NCBI RefSeq assembly: GCF_047872805.1
Contig: NZ_JBLQUK010000007.1
Coordinates: forward strand, 1-64,000
Reading direction: 5' to 3'
Length of the DNA stretch: 64,000 nt
Source of the DNA: Erythrobacter sp047872805
GTDB taxonomy: Bacteria > Pseudomonadota > Alphaproteobacteria > Sphingomonadales > Sphingomonadaceae
Part shown: positions 16,670 to 26,388 of the stretch, piece by piece
How positions within the stretch are numbered: position 1 is the first letter of the stretch
Layout: each line of letters opens with the position of its first letter
Program-made: the position numbers and the translations under genes
The notes under the pieces: model-generated
The model's input: only the letters and a program-made list of their open reading frames with translations
The model's database searches: none
What the model was told of the DNA's origin: nothing

Positions 16670-17190
16670 ATGCCGCTCGCTTTCAGCACCGCCGCATCGT
16701 CGAAAGTCGCCAGCCGCTCTGACAGCGCCAGTAATTTGCCCGCCACGCATGCCGCGCTCGCCGCTTCGTCTGCGGATTCGGAAAAGGTGACGTTGCGCGA
16801 CACCGCGCCGATCAGTTTTTCGCGGTCGCTGGTGGTCAGCGCGCTGCGATAGGCACCCAGCCTGCCGCCGAGCACGCTCATGAGTTTGCCGACGCGCTTG
16901 CCCACGACCACATCGTTGACGCCGAATTCGCGCAATTGCCCGTCCATATCTTCGACAAACAATTCCGCGAGCAAAGCGCTTTCGGCGCGCATCTCGCTGG
17001 CCTCGACCCGCACCATCACCGTGCACAGCACTGCGGTGATAAGGTCGAACCGTCCGCCCACGCTGTCGGAAACCTTGCAATCCTTGTAGAACGAAGGCTC
17101 GCGCGCCAGTTCAATCACGCGGTGCCACAAGGGGCGCACCTGTTCGCGCGGGTCGGGGCCAGTGCCAAGCAGGCGGGACAGGAAGCTCAT
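16663..17190 (-). CDS. ubiquinol-cytochrome c chaperone (CBP3/UQCC1-like)
   Basis: 175 residues of the ubiquinol-cytochrome c chaperone family. Typical elements are LWHRVIELAREPSFYKD at the N-terminus, GRFDLITAVLCTVMVRV, then LAELFVEDMDGQLREFGVNDV and VGKRVGKLM. CBP3-like proteins assist synthesis and assembly of cytochrome b in the bc1 complex. Pairing with a YceD gene is common in alphaproteobacteria. Cytoplasmic, no signal peptide. Confidence 0.88.
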   Translation of the reverse strand: MSFLSRLLGTGPDPREQVRPLWHRVIELAREPSFYKDCKVSDSVGGRFDLITAVLCTVMVRVEASEMRAESALLAELFVEDMDGQLREFGVNDVVVGKRVGKLMSVLGGRLGAYRSALTTSDREKLIGAVSRNVTFSESADEAASAACVAGKLLALSERLATFDDAAVLKASGIW

Positions 17191-17411
17191 CGAAAATCTC
17201 TCAATTGGTTAAGGCCCGCAAGATGCAACCCTTAAGATCCGGCGCATTCAGCCGCAATTCACGGCTAACACCCCAGTTCCATTCGCAGCGACGTTGCAAG
17301 GCTCTGCGACACGCCGTAAGGCCCTTGATGCGCTGTGCACGATATAGGCTGCGGCCTGCGCGCGGCAAGGTTTTGGCATAATACAGGTTCAGACGGGAAT
17401 TGGTCGGCAAA

Positions 17412-17912
17412 ATGGGTGTGAATGGTTCGGCAAATCGCCGCCTCCTTAATGGCAGATACGCGAAAGCAGCGGTGCTTGGATGCACGGTCATCGCGCTGGG
17501 TGCATGCACGTCGATCCGCGAATCGCGCGGGTTCATTAACGATCCGCTGCTGACCCGTTCGGTCCAGCCGGGGATCGACAATCGCCAATCGGTCGAAGGG
17601 ACGCTGGGCCGTCCGACTTTCTCCAGCCAATATGGCGAACCGGTGTGGTATTATATCGCCAGCGAAACCGGCCGCCGTCCGTTTGTGCGCCCCCGTATCA
17701 CTTCACATGCAGTGTTGGCGGTGCGGTTTGATGCGGCGGGCAATGTCGCGTCGGTTGAACGCAGCGGGATCGATGAAGTCGTTTATCTTCAACCCGACAG
17801 CGACATGACGCCGACGTTGGGGCGGGAACGTTCGTTCCTCGAAGACCTGTTCGGCAATATCGGTCAGGTGGGTGCGGGCGGTCCGGGTGCTGCTGGTCCC
17901 GGCGGGCCATAG
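17412..17912 (+). CDS. bamE: outer membrane assembly lipoprotein BamE
   Basis: 166 residues from ATG 17412. Hydrophobic stretch ending ALGACTS gives a lipobox with lipidated Cys. The SmpA/OmlA domain follows: VQPGIDNRQSVEGTLGRPTFSSQYGEPVWYYIAS, then VLAVRFDAAGNV. BamE is a small lipoprotein of the complex that inserts beta-barrel proteins into the outer membrane. The C-terminal tail is Gly-rich. Divergent from the chaperone/YceD pair, which share the 220-bp gap upstream. Confidence 0.9.
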   Translation: MGVNGSANRRLLNGRYAKAAVLGCTVIALGACTSIRESRGFINDPLLTRSVQPGIDNRQSVEGTLGRPTFSSQYGEPVWYYIASETGRRPFVRPRITSHAVLAVRFDAAGNVASVERSGIDEVVYLQPDSDMTPTLGRERSFLEDLFGNIGQVGAGGPGAAGPGGP

Positions 17913-17982
17913 CGCGGCCTGAACCGGGGGATTGATCCGCCGAAATCTTGACCCCTCTGGCGCAGCGCCCATATCGTTGGCC

Positions 17983-18567
17983 ATGACAGATTTACATTCC
18001 AGCCATCTTTCCAGCCACGGCCTGATTCAGTGGCACGGCACCACCATCATCGGCGTAAAATGCGGCGGCAAGACCGTGATCGCGGGCGATGGTCAGGTAT
18101 CCATGGGCAATACGGTGATGAAGCCCAACGCCCGCAAGGTTCGCCGCATCGGTGAAGGTGAACGGGTCGTCGCCGGGTTCGCCGGGGCGACCGCAGATGC
18201 CTTTACCCTGTTTGAACGGCTGGAACGCAAGCTTGAACAATATTCGGGCCAATTGATGCGCGCCGCGGTGGAATTGGCCAAGGATTGGCGCACCGACAAA
18301 TATCTCCGCAATCTCGAAGCCCTGATGATCGTCGCCGATGCCGATGTGCTGCTCGTGCTGACCGGCAATGGCGATGTGCTGGAACCCGATGGCGGACCAA
18401 ACTCGCAGATCGCCGCGATCGGTTCGGGCGGCAATTATGCGCTCGCCGCTGCGCGCGCGCTGTCCGATTACGAAGCGGATGCAGAAACAATCGCGCGCAA
18501 GGCAATGGCCGTCGCTGCCGACATCTGCGTTTTCACCAATGGCAATCTCACCGTTGAGACGGTTTGA
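17983..18567 (+). CDS. hslV: ATP-dependent protease subunit HslV
   Basis: 194 residues. The mature form should begin at T20 of HGTTIIGVK, because HslV uses an N-terminal Thr as nucleophile. The core is typical: TVIAGDGQVSMGNTVMKPNARKVRRI, GFAGATADAFTLFERLE, GNGDVLEP and IGSGGNYALAAARAL. The 19-residue segment before Thr must be removed, as also reported for other alphaproteobacterial forms. It lies 18 bp before hslU, with which it forms the HslVU degradation machine. Confidence 0.95.
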   Translation: MTDLHSSHLSSHGLIQWHGTTIIGVKCGGKTVIAGDGQVSMGNTVMKPNARKVRRIGEGERVVAGFAGATADAFTLFERLERKLEQYSGQLMRAAVELAKDWRTDKYLRNLEALMIVADADVLLVLTGNGDVLEPDGGPNSQIAAIGSGGNYALAAARALSDYEADAETIARKAMAVAADICVFTNGNLTVETV

Positions 18568-18585
18568 GCATTCTCGAAAGCGACC

Positions 18586-19887
18586 ATGACTGATAATCTT
18601 ACACCCAAGGCGATTGTCGCCGCGCTTGACGATCACATCATCGGCCAAAGGGACGCCAAGCGCGCGGTCGCGGTGGCGCTGCGCAATCGCTGGCGTCGAC
18701 AGCGGCTCGGCGCGGATCTGCGCGATGAGGTCACGCCCAAGAATATCCTGATGATTGGCCCCACCGGCTGCGGCAAGACCGAGATCAGCCGCCGTCTGGC
18801 CAGGCTTGCCGAGGCGCCGTTCATCAAGGTCGAGGCGACCAAATTCACCGAAGTCGGTTATGTCGGGCGCGACGTTGAACAGATCGCCCGCGACCTGGTC
18901 GAAGAGGCGATCCGGCTGGAAAAGGAACGCCGCCGCGAAGCGGTTCGCGAAACCGCATCCGAGGCGGCGATGGAACGCCTGCTCACCGCGCTGGTTGGCG
19001 ACAGCGCATCCGAAGCGACCCGCGAAAGCTTTCGTCAGCGCATCGTCCAGAATGCGATGAACGATGTCGAGGTCGAGATCGACGTCTCGGACGCTCCCAA
19101 CATGCCGTTCGACATGGGCAATATGGGCGGCAACATGCAGATGATCGATCTCAGTGACATGATGGGCAAGGCGTTTGGCAAGAAACATTCCAAGAAACAG
19201 AAACTGCGCGTGCCCGATGCTTGGGACAGGTTGGTCGAGGAAGAGGCGGACAAGCGGCTCGACGATGACGATGTGGCCCGCACCGCGCTGACCAATGCCG
19301 AAACCAACGGCATCGTGTTCCTTGACGAGATCGACAAGATCGCGGTCAGCGATGTGCGCGGCGGCAGCGTCAGCCGCGAAGGCGTGCAGCGCGACCTGCT
19401 TCCCTTGATCGAAGGGACGACGGTGGCGACCAAATATGGCCCGATGAAAACCGACCATGTGCTGTTCATCGCCAGCGGCGCGTTTCACGTTGCCAAACCG
19501 TCCGACATGCTCCCCGAATTGCAGGGCCGTCTGCCGATCCGGGTCGAACTGCGCGCGCTGACGCAGGAAGATTTCGTGCGCATCCTGTCGGAGACTCGCG
19601 CCAACCTCGTCGAACAATATCGCGCGTTGATCGCCACCGAGAATGTTACGCTTCAGATAACGAAGGATGCGGTGGAGGAAATCGCCAGCATCGCTGCGCG
19701 GGTCAATGAAAGCGTCGAGAATATCGGCGCACGGCGGTTGCAGACGGTGATGGAAAAACTGCTGGAGGAAATCAGTTTCGAGGCTGAGGATCATTCGGGA
19801 GAGACGATTGTGGTCGATGCCGATTATGTCCGCGAGCGGCTAAGCGATCTGGCGGGCAACACCGATCTGTCGAAATATATCCTTTAA
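18586..19887 (+). CDS. hslU: HslU ATPase subunit
   Basis: 433 residues, the usual length. Walker A is GPTGCGKT at 58-65. The I domain holds the Met-rich stretch PNMPFDMGNMGGNMQMIDL (about 165-185). Walker B is GIVFLDEIDKI, followed by SREGVQRDLLPLIEGT and a sensor region. The C-terminal end KYIL resembles the tail that docks into HslV. HslU unfolds substrates and feeds them to HslV. In operon with hslV upstream; the ACT protein starts 19 bp downstream. Confidence 0.97.
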   Translation: MTDNLTPKAIVAALDDHIIGQRDAKRAVAVALRNRWRRQRLGADLRDEVTPKNILMIGPTGCGKTEISRRLARLAEAPFIKVEATKFTEVGYVGRDVEQIARDLVEEAIRLEKERRREAVRETASEAAMERLLTALVGDSASEATRESFRQRIVQNAMNDVEVEIDVSDAPNMPFDMGNMGGNMQMIDLSDMMGKAFGKKHSKKQKLRVPDAWDRLVEEEADKRLDDDDVARTALTNAETNGIVFLDEIDKIAVSDVRGGSVSREGVQRDLLPLIEGTTVATKYGPMKTDHVLFIASGAFHVAKPSDMLPELQGRLPIRVELRALTQEDFVRILSETRANLVEQYRALIATENVTLQITKDAVEEIASIAARVNESVENIGARRLQTVMEKLLEEISFEAEDHSGETIVVDADYVRERLSDLAGNTDLSKYIL

Positions 19888-19906
19888 GTTGGGGACCTGA
19901 CCCAAG

Positions 19907-20302
19907 ATGGTGCCCGGCACGATCCGCGATCTGAAGGCGATGCTGCTGGGTATGAGCCCGCGCCTGTCGGACCGCGTATGGTGTTTCCATAAGGTCTCCG
20001 ATGCGCGGTTCATCCCCGACACCGCCTTTGCAATTATCCGCGAGGAAGAGGGTGTGTGCTGCATCCTTCCCGCGCAGGCCGCCCCCGCAGATGCCCCGCA
20101 ATTCGCACAGATTACCCTTCGGGTGCATTCCGACCTCGAAGCGGTGGGGTTAACCGCTGCGGTTGCCAGTGTGCTCGCCAATTCGGGTATTGCCTGCAAT
20201 GTGATTGCCGGCCTGCATCACGATCACTTGTTTGTGCCTTTTGCACAGCGCGACGAGGCGCTGGCGCTGCTGAACCGGTTAAGCCTCGACGCGCGTCGAT
20301 AA
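19907..20302 (+). CDS. ACT-domain protein
   Basis: 131 residues, containing a paired ACT-like fold of the ACT_7/DUF2241 type: IRDLKAMLLGMSP at the N-terminus, FHKVSDARFIP, and in the second half EAVGLTAAVASVLANSGIACNVIAG followed by HDHLFVPFAQRDEALALLN. ACT domains bind amino acids as allosteric ligands; no catalytic domain is fused. Close to hslU on the same strand, probably co-transcribed, with no clear functional link. Confidence 0.82.
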   Translation: MVPGTIRDLKAMLLGMSPRLSDRVWCFHKVSDARFIPDTAFAIIREEEGVCCILPAQAAPADAPQFAQITLRVHSDLEAVGLTAAVASVLANSGIACNVIAGLHHDHLFVPFAQRDEALALLNRLSLDARR

Positions 20303-20404
20303 ATCCTGTGCGTTGACAGTATCACAGCCGCATTGGCGGTTGAAACGCGCGGCGCGGCGCGCTCTAGTGGCTCCGTCGAATTTCAAGATAACGGGGCCAA
20401 TTTC

Positions 20405-23293
20405 ATGATCCGCACGATACTGCTTTCAGGCGCCGCCGGGGCCGCAATGGCCGCCGCCGCGCCTGCGCTTGCCGACAATCATCAGGTAAGCGCCGCGGCA
20501 GAGACATTTCTATCGTCCGAAATTTCCGCGCCGCAAATCGAATACACGATGTGGACGCTGGACAATGGCCTGCGCGTTATCGCCATCCCTGATCCTGCCA
20601 CCAGCACGGTGACGACTTCGCTATGGTATGACATCGGATCGAAGCTTGATCCCGAAGGCCGCAGCGGGTTCGCGCATCTGTTTGAACATATCCTCAGCCG
20701 CAAGACCGAGAATATGCCTTACAACATGATCTATGGGTTGACCGCGGATATTGGCGGCACGCGCAACGCATCGAACTGGATCGACCGCACCAATTATTAC
20801 GAACAAGTCCCCGCCGCCTATCTCGAAACGATGCTGTGGACCCACCGGGAGCGGATGGCGAAGGTCGTGGTCGATGCCGAAGTGTTCGAAACCGAACGCG
20901 ATGTGGTGAAGGAAGAATTGCGCCAGCGCGTGCTCGCGCCGCCCTATGGCCGGCTGCAACGCTTTGTGTTTCCCGAAAACGCCTATGATGTGATGCCGCA
21001 TCGCCGCCCCGGCATCGGTTCGATCGAAGAACTCGACAGCGCGACGCTGGATGATGCGCGGGCCTTTTATGAGGCTTATTACGGGCCGGATACGGCGACG
21101 CTGATTATCGCGGGCAATTTTGAAATGGCGACGCTGCGCAATCTGGTCGATCAATACTTCGCTGATATTCCGCCGCGCGCCAACCCGGTGGATATTGCCA
21201 TCGACACGCGCGAGAGCGAGCCGAGCGGCCCGCGCATTGTCAATGCGACCGCGCCCAATGTGCCGCTGCCGGTGATCGGCGGGGTGTGGAAAGGGCCGCC
21301 GACCACCCACGGCGATGCTGCTGCGCTCGAAGTGCTGGGGACGATCCTTGACGGCGGAGAGAACAGCCGCCTCGACAATGCGCTGGTGCGCAGCGGTCAG
21401 GCGGTCGATGCCTCATCGCAAATTGGGCTGTTCCGCGAGGCGGGCTCGTTGGGCGTTTATGCCATCGTGCGCGGGGCCGAGCAGATGGAGGTTGCCGGGG
21501 CGACGCTTGATGCGGAGCTGGAGCGGCTGCGCACCGAAATGGTAACGCCCGAAGAACTCGCCGAGGCCAAGAATGAGATCATCGCAGGCACTTTGCGCCG
21601 CCGCGAAACCGCACGGGGGCGGGCGTTTGAACTGGGCGAGGCGCTGGTTTCGAGCGGCGATCCCGATTTTGCCGACCGCCGCCTGACCGAAATCGGTGCG
21701 GTGACCGCCGCCGATGTGCTGCGCGTCGCGGCCGAATATCTCGATCCGCAAGACCGCGTTACGATTACCTATACAGCGGGACCGGATGATCCCGCCAGCT
21801 ATGCCAACCCCGCGCCGATGCCGACGTTCCGCACATTGCCCCCGGCCACTGGCGAGATCCGGCAAGTCCGGGCCGAAGGCGAACGCATGGCCCCTCCCGG
21901 ACCGGGCGCGAGCCCCGAAGTGGCGCGGCCCGAAGTGGTCGAAGCATCGCTGACCAACGGGATAAAGGTGGTCGCGGTGCAGACCGGCGAGGTGCCGATT
22001 GCGACCATTTCGATGATCGTTCCGGGCGGCAGCAAGACCGACCCCCGCGAGCGCGCCGGGATTGCGCAATTGGCGGCAAGCCTCGCAGACAAGGGTATTC
22101 ATGGCATGGATGCCAGCGCAATCGCCGCGCGTTTTGAAAGTCTGGGCGCAAGTTTTGGCGGCAATGCTGGCAGCGACGGCACCAGTTTCAGTCTGACCGC
22201 GCCAGTCACCAATCTCGACGAAGCGGGCGCGTTGGCGGCGGCCATCGTCAAGGGCGCGATCTATCCCGACGAAGAGTTTGAGCGTGAGCGCAACCGCGCG
22301 GTCGATGGATTGCGCGTGCGGATGCAGGATCCTGGCGGGCTTTCGTCTTACGTTGCGCGCGTGGCGATGTACGGCGATGCGCCTTACGGGACGCAGCCCG
22401 ACGGCACCGCAGACACTTTGGCGGCGATCAATCGCAACGATTTGCTGCTCCACCGCCAGCGCTATTTCCACCCCGACCGGATGCAGATCGTCATCAGCGG
22501 CGGCATAGCCCCCGATCAGGCGGTTTCCGTGGCAGAGGCGATGTTCGGCGATTGGCGCACCGATCTGTTGGCTGGCGCGATCCCGGTGGAATCCGCTGGC
22601 GAGGCGCAGCCGGTGCGCACCATCGTGATCGACATGCCGAACGCAGGTCAGGCCTCGGTCGTGGCAGCGGTGCGAGCGCCGGCGCGCACCAGCCCCGATT
22701 TCTATCCGCTGGAACTCGCCAACAGCGTGCTGGGCGGCGGGTCGAGCGGACGCTTGTTTGAAGAAGTGCGCACCAAGCGTTCGCTCAGCTACGGTGCCTA
22801 TTCGGGCTTTGCCGACCGTGCCGACGAATCGATCCTGACCGCGAGCGCGCAGACAAAGAACGATTCCGCCGATGACGTCGCGCAGATTTTCCTCGATGAA
22901 TTCGCGCGGCTGGGTTCAGAGGAATTGAGCGAAGACCTGCTGCAACGGCGGCGATTGTTCATGAACGGCGGTTATGCCCGCGCGCTGGAAACCAGCGGCG
23001 GGTTCAACGCAATCGTGGCGACGTTGCTGCAACAGGGTCTGCCCGCAGAAGAGGCCGCGCGCTATGCCGAACGTCTGGCCGCGGTCGGTCCCGATGCCGC
23101 CAGCGCTGCGGCGCAGGACTATGTCGATCCGGCCAAGGCGACATTGGTGATCGTTGGCGATGCCTCGCAATTCCTCGATGACCTTGCTGCGCTGCGCAGC
23201 AATATAGAGGTGATCCCGGCGGATGAGCTGGATCTGGCATCGGCGGATTTGCGGCGCGCGGCGGTGGCGGAGACTGAGGGCGCAGCGGAGTAG
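20405..23293 (+). CDS. M16 family zinc peptidase
   Basis: 962 residues: a signal peptide (hydrophobic 4-22, ALADN) and two tandem M16 modules. The first has the inverted zinc motif HLFEH at 91-95 with the downstream Glu in TERDVVKEELR. The second half (about 500-960) has TNGIKVVAVQ, LAASLADKGIHG without the zinc site, and GGGSSGRLFEEVRTKRSLSYGAYS, the inactive partner arrangement seen in pitrilysin-like enzymes. Predicted periplasmic peptidase degrading small peptides. Start taken at the signal peptide Met (20405). Confidence 0.9.
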   Translation: MIRTILLSGAAGAAMAAAAPALADNHQVSAAAETFLSSEISAPQIEYTMWTLDNGLRVIAIPDPATSTVTTSLWYDIGSKLDPEGRSGFAHLFEHILSRKTENMPYNMIYGLTADIGGTRNASNWIDRTNYYEQVPAAYLETMLWTHRERMAKVVVDAEVFETERDVVKEELRQRVLAPPYGRLQRFVFPENAYDVMPHRRPGIGSIEELDSATLDDARAFYEAYYGPDTATLIIAGNFEMATLRNLVDQYFADIPPRANPVDIAIDTRESEPSGPRIVNATAPNVPLPVIGGVWKGPPTTHGDAAALEVLGTILDGGENSRLDNALVRSGQAVDASSQIGLFREAGSLGVYAIVRGAEQMEVAGATLDAELERLRTEMVTPEELAEAKNEIIAGTLRRRETARGRAFELGEALVSSGDPDFADRRLTEIGAVTAADVLRVAAEYLDPQDRVTITYTAGPDDPASYANPAPMPTFRTLPPATGEIRQVRAEGERMAPPGPGASPEVARPEVVEASLTNGIKVVAVQTGEVPIATISMIVPGGSKTDPRERAGIAQLAASLADKGIHGMDASAIAARFESLGASFGGNAGSDGTSFSLTAPVTNLDEAGALAAAIVKGAIYPDEEFERERNRAVDGLRVRMQDPGGLSSYVARVAMYGDAPYGTQPDGTADTLAAINRNDLLLHRQRYFHPDRMQIVISGGIAPDQAVSVAEAMFGDWRTDLLAGAIPVESAGEAQPVRTIVIDMPNAGQASVVAAVRAPARTSPDFYPLELANSVLGGGSSGRLFEEVRTKRSLSYGAYSGFADRADESILTASAQTKNDSADDVAQIFLDEFARLGSEELSEDLLQRRRLFMNGGYARALETSGGFNAIVATLLQQGLPAEEAARYAERLAAVGPDAASAAAQDYVDPAKATLVIVGDASQFLDDLAALRSNIEVIPADELDLASADLRRAAVAETEGAAE

Positions 23294-23296
23294 GCG

Positions 23297-25141
23297 TTAC
23301 TCCGCCGCTTCCTTTTCCTCGCTGCGTTCGGCCGCCTGTTGCGCCCACATCGCGGCATAGAGCCCGCTGCTTGCCAGCAGTCCGGCGTGCGAGCCGCTTT
23401 CAGCCAATTTGCCGTCATCGAGCACAAGGATGCGGTCGGCGTCGGCAATCGTCGAAAGCCGGTGCGCAATCGCAATCGTTGTGCGCCCCTGCGCCAGCCG
23501 TTTGAGCGTGCCGAGAATTTCCTGTTCGGTGCGGGTGTCGAGCGCGCTGGTGGCCTCGTCCAGCAACAGGATCGGCGGGTTCTTGACCAAAGTGCGGGCA
23601 ATGGCGACGCGCTGTTTCTCTCCGCCCGACAGTTTCAGCCCGCGTTCGCCGACGGTGGTGTCAAAGCCATCGGGCAGCCGTTCGATCAGCGGCATCAATG
23701 ATGCATCGCGCGCGGCCTGTTCCACCGTGGCAAGATCGGCACCTTCGGCACCATAGGCGATGTTGTAGGCGAGCGTGTCGTTGAACAACACGCTGTCCTG
23801 CGGCACGATCCCGATTGCAGCGCGCACGCTTTCCTGTTGGACCTGCGCAATATCCTGACCGTCGATCAGGATGCGCCCGCTTTGCGGATCGTAGAAACGG
23901 AACAACAGGCGGCCAATCGTGCTCTTGCCCGCGCCCGAGGGGCCGACGATGGCGAGCGTGCTGCCCGCCGGGACCGTAAAGCTAAGCCCGTTGAGGATCG
24001 TGCGCTCCGGCTCATATCCAAATGTCACATTGTCAAACGCCAGCGAAGGTTCGCGCACCACCAGCGCGGGTGCGCCGGGCACATCGCGGACTTCGACATC
24101 GGCGTCCATCAGGCGGAACATCTCTGCCATATCGACCAGCCCCTGACGGATGGTGCGATAGACCCAGCCAAGCAAATCGAGCGGGCGGAACAGCTGCATC
24201 AGATAGGTGTTCACGAACACCAGATCGCCGACCGTCAGTTCGCCTTTGCTCCACCCCCAGACGGTGTAGATCATCGCGCCCGCCATCAGCGCATTGGTGA
24301 TCCCCGATTGCACCACATTGAGCAGCGCGAGCGAGTTTTCCGATTTCACCGCCGCCATTGCATAGGCGCGCGCGGCCCCGGCATAGCGCACTTCCTCGCG
24401 CGTTTCGGCGCCGAAATATTTGACCGTTTCAAAATTCAGCAGCGAATCCACCGCGCGGTGCAGCGCCTGCCCATCCAGATCGTTCATCTCGCGCCGCAAT
24501 TTGGTGCGCCATTCGGTGATCCAGCGGGTGACCAAGATATAGCTGACCACCGTCAACGCGGTCGCCGCGACCAGCTCCCACCCGAAATTGAGGTAGAAAA
24601 TGATCCCCACCGCGACCAGTTCTATGGCGGTCGGGGCGATGTTGAAAAGCAGGAAATAGAGCATCGAATCGATGCTCTTGGTCCCGCGCTCGATAATCTT
24701 GGTAACCTCGCCGGTGCGGCGGTTGAGGTGGAAACGCAGCGACAGACGGTGAAGCCGGTGGAACACATCCTGCGCCAGGCTGAGCGTGGCCATCTGGCCC
24801 ACCCGTTCAAACGCAACATTGCGCAGATTGTCGAAGATCAGCGCAGTAAAGCGGCCCAGCACAAACGCCGCGACCAGCGCCATGGCGACCTGCGCCCCGG
24901 CGGCGATCTCGGCGGCGGCACCCGATCCCTCCATCGCATCGACCGCGCCTTTATAGGCAAACGGCAGCGCGAGCGTGACCCCCTTGGCCGCGAGCACCAG
25001 CAGCATCGCCAGAACAATCCGCACCCGCAGCTCCAGATTGTCCTTGGGCCACAGATAGGGAAGGAACCGCAGCAGCGTGTTCCACCCTTCGGCAGGGGCA
25101 GGGGCGGCGGGCCGGTCAGAGGATGCGGTATCGGGGGGCAT
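23297..25141 (-). CDS. Atm1-like ABC exporter (half transporter)
   Basis: 614 residues. An N-terminal membrane domain with six helices (about 40-330) is fused to an ABC ATPase with GPSGAGKST, LSGGEKQRVAIAR, PPILLLDEATSALD and a switch His in IAHRLSTI. The layout and length match the ABCB/Atm1-HMT1 group, whose structurally studied Novosphingobium member exports glutathione conjugates. Likely role: export of metal- or thiol-linked compounds. Works as a homodimer. It is convergent with the M16 gene, with only 3 bp between them. Confidence 0.92.
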   Translation of the reverse strand: MPPDTASSDRPAAPAPAEGWNTLLRFLPYLWPKDNLELRVRIVLAMLLVLAAKGVTLALPFAYKGAVDAMEGSGAAAEIAAGAQVAMALVAAFVLGRFTALIFDNLRNVAFERVGQMATLSLAQDVFHRLHRLSLRFHLNRRTGEVTKIIERGTKSIDSMLYFLLFNIAPTAIELVAVGIIFYLNFGWELVAATALTVVSYILVTRWITEWRTKLRREMNDLDGQALHRAVDSLLNFETVKYFGAETREEVRYAGAARAYAMAAVKSENSLALLNVVQSGITNALMAGAMIYTVWGWSKGELTVGDLVFVNTYLMQLFRPLDLLGWVYRTIRQGLVDMAEMFRLMDADVEVRDVPGAPALVVREPSLAFDNVTFGYEPERTILNGLSFTVPAGSTLAIVGPSGAGKSTIGRLLFRFYDPQSGRILIDGQDIAQVQQESVRAAIGIVPQDSVLFNDTLAYNIAYGAEGADLATVEQAARDASLMPLIERLPDGFDTTVGERGLKLSGGEKQRVAIARTLVKNPPILLLDEATSALDTRTEQEILGTLKRLAQGRTTIAIAHRLSTIADADRILVLDDGKLAESGSHAGLLASSGLYAAMWAQQAAERSEEKEAAE

Positions 25142-25214
25142 TGCGCCGCTGCATGTGGGCGCGCGCCGTGCCTACCGCAAGGTCATGAGTGCACAAGCTT
25201 GCAAAGCGATTGCG

Positions 25215-26276
25215 CTATTGCCGGACAGCACCATAGCCAGTGTGGCGTTGGCGCCGCAATTCGCGCGCCACATCGCGCGGCACATCGAACAGGATGCGCT
25301 GGCTGGCAAAATCAATCGCCACCCGATCAAACAATCGCAGATGTTGCATGCCGAGCGAGATGACCGGCTCATCCGAAAGACCAAGCGCATCAAAGGCGGG
25401 TGTATCGGCAAAGGCGAGCGCCACATTGCGCATCTGCAACCCGCCCACGTTGAGCGTGCGTACGGTGGACAATTGACCAACCAGCTCCACGCCGTTGACG
25501 TCGGTCGTGGTTACTTCCTGGGCGCGCGCATTGCGCAGCCGCTCGCGCAGCGCAAGATTGCCGATGCTCCCTTGCGCGCCAGTGTCGATGATAACCGTCG
25601 CGCTGACCCCTTCGACCACGGCGTTGGTGATCAGCAGCTGGCCGAGTTGCTGGCGCGCGCGCACGATTATCTCGAACCCGCTGCGCGAGCCGCGCTCTAC
25701 CGAGACATCTTGCAGGGTGATCGTTTCTTCGCGGAAATCGATCAGCACGCGGAAATCCTGCAGGCTGTCGAGCCCGATGATGCCATCTGCGCCAACATGC
25801 TGACGGTCGAGCACGGGGGAGATCAGGTCGCGGATCGTGTGGCTGCCGAATGTCATGGAATCGACCTCGACGACATTGACCGGGCGGCTGCTGGCCATCC
25901 CGACCAGCGTTGCGGTGCCGAACGGTGTCAGTTGCAACCCTTCATTGATCTGGTGGGTGACGGCGGTGGCCTGACTGCCGGTGTCGATCATGAAATCATA
26001 CGGCCCTGCGCCTTCGATCATGACCGGCACGGTGAGGCGGCGCGCGGCGTCGCGTTCAAGATCGAGCACTTCGGTCGCGGGATCGGCCAGGTTGGGCGCG
26101 ACCGGCTCGATTGCGGGAGGCACAGCAGAGGGCCCGGTCGTCAGCGGCGGGGCAAGCGGCGGTTCGACCGCTGCGGCTATCGCGCTGTTGCTGATCGTGT
26201 TATGGGCCGCGCCGCTCCCGATCAAACTGGCGGCCAAACTGGCGGCGATGGCGGGCATTGCCCATACATATTTCAT
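25215..26276 (-). CDS. tandem retropepsin-like aspartic protease
   Basis: 353 residues from ATG 26276. Signal sequence (residues 4-24). A Pro-rich linker precedes the first domain, which has FMIDTGSQATAV with DTG at 98-100 and GADGIIGLD. A second related domain has TVIIDTGAQGSIGN with DTG at 231-233 and VISLGMQHL. Each half resembles a single-lobe retropepsin of the gag-polyprotein aspartyl protease family, so the two could form an internal pseudodimer like pepsin. The gene overlaps nothing and faces a flippase gene upstream. Role unknown; periplasmic location inferred. Confidence 0.78.
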   Translation of the reverse strand: MKYVWAMPAIAASLAASLIGSGAAHNTISNSAIAAAVEPPLAPPLTTGPSAVPPAIEPVAPNLADPATEVLDLERDAARRLTVPVMIEGAGPYDFMIDTGSQATAVTHQINEGLQLTPFGTATLVGMASSRPVNVVEVDSMTFGSHTIRDLISPVLDRQHVGADGIIGLDSLQDFRVLIDFREETITLQDVSVERGSRSGFEIIVRARQQLGQLLITNAVVEGVSATVIIDTGAQGSIGNLALRERLRNARAQEVTTTDVNGVELVGQLSTVRTLNVGGLQMRNVALAFADTPAFDALGLSDEPVISLGMQHLRLFDRVAIDFASQRILFDVPRDVARELRRQRHTGYGAVRQ

Positions 26277-26388
26277 GGCTTTTTCCCATCCCGAACGCGC
26301 TGGCATTATCCAGCGTCAAGCGGCGCATCATACCAGAGAACGGGTGCCACCCCAAATACCCCGGTCGATTGGCATCGGGTGTTGGAAT

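Noticed and set aside
17992..19794. 600-codon minus-strand ORF
   Set aside because: It is entirely antisense to hslV and hslU, both of which match their families across the whole length.
23837..25363. 508-codon plus-strand ORF
   Set aside because: It overlaps the Atm1-like exporter gene in antisense and has no recognisable domain.
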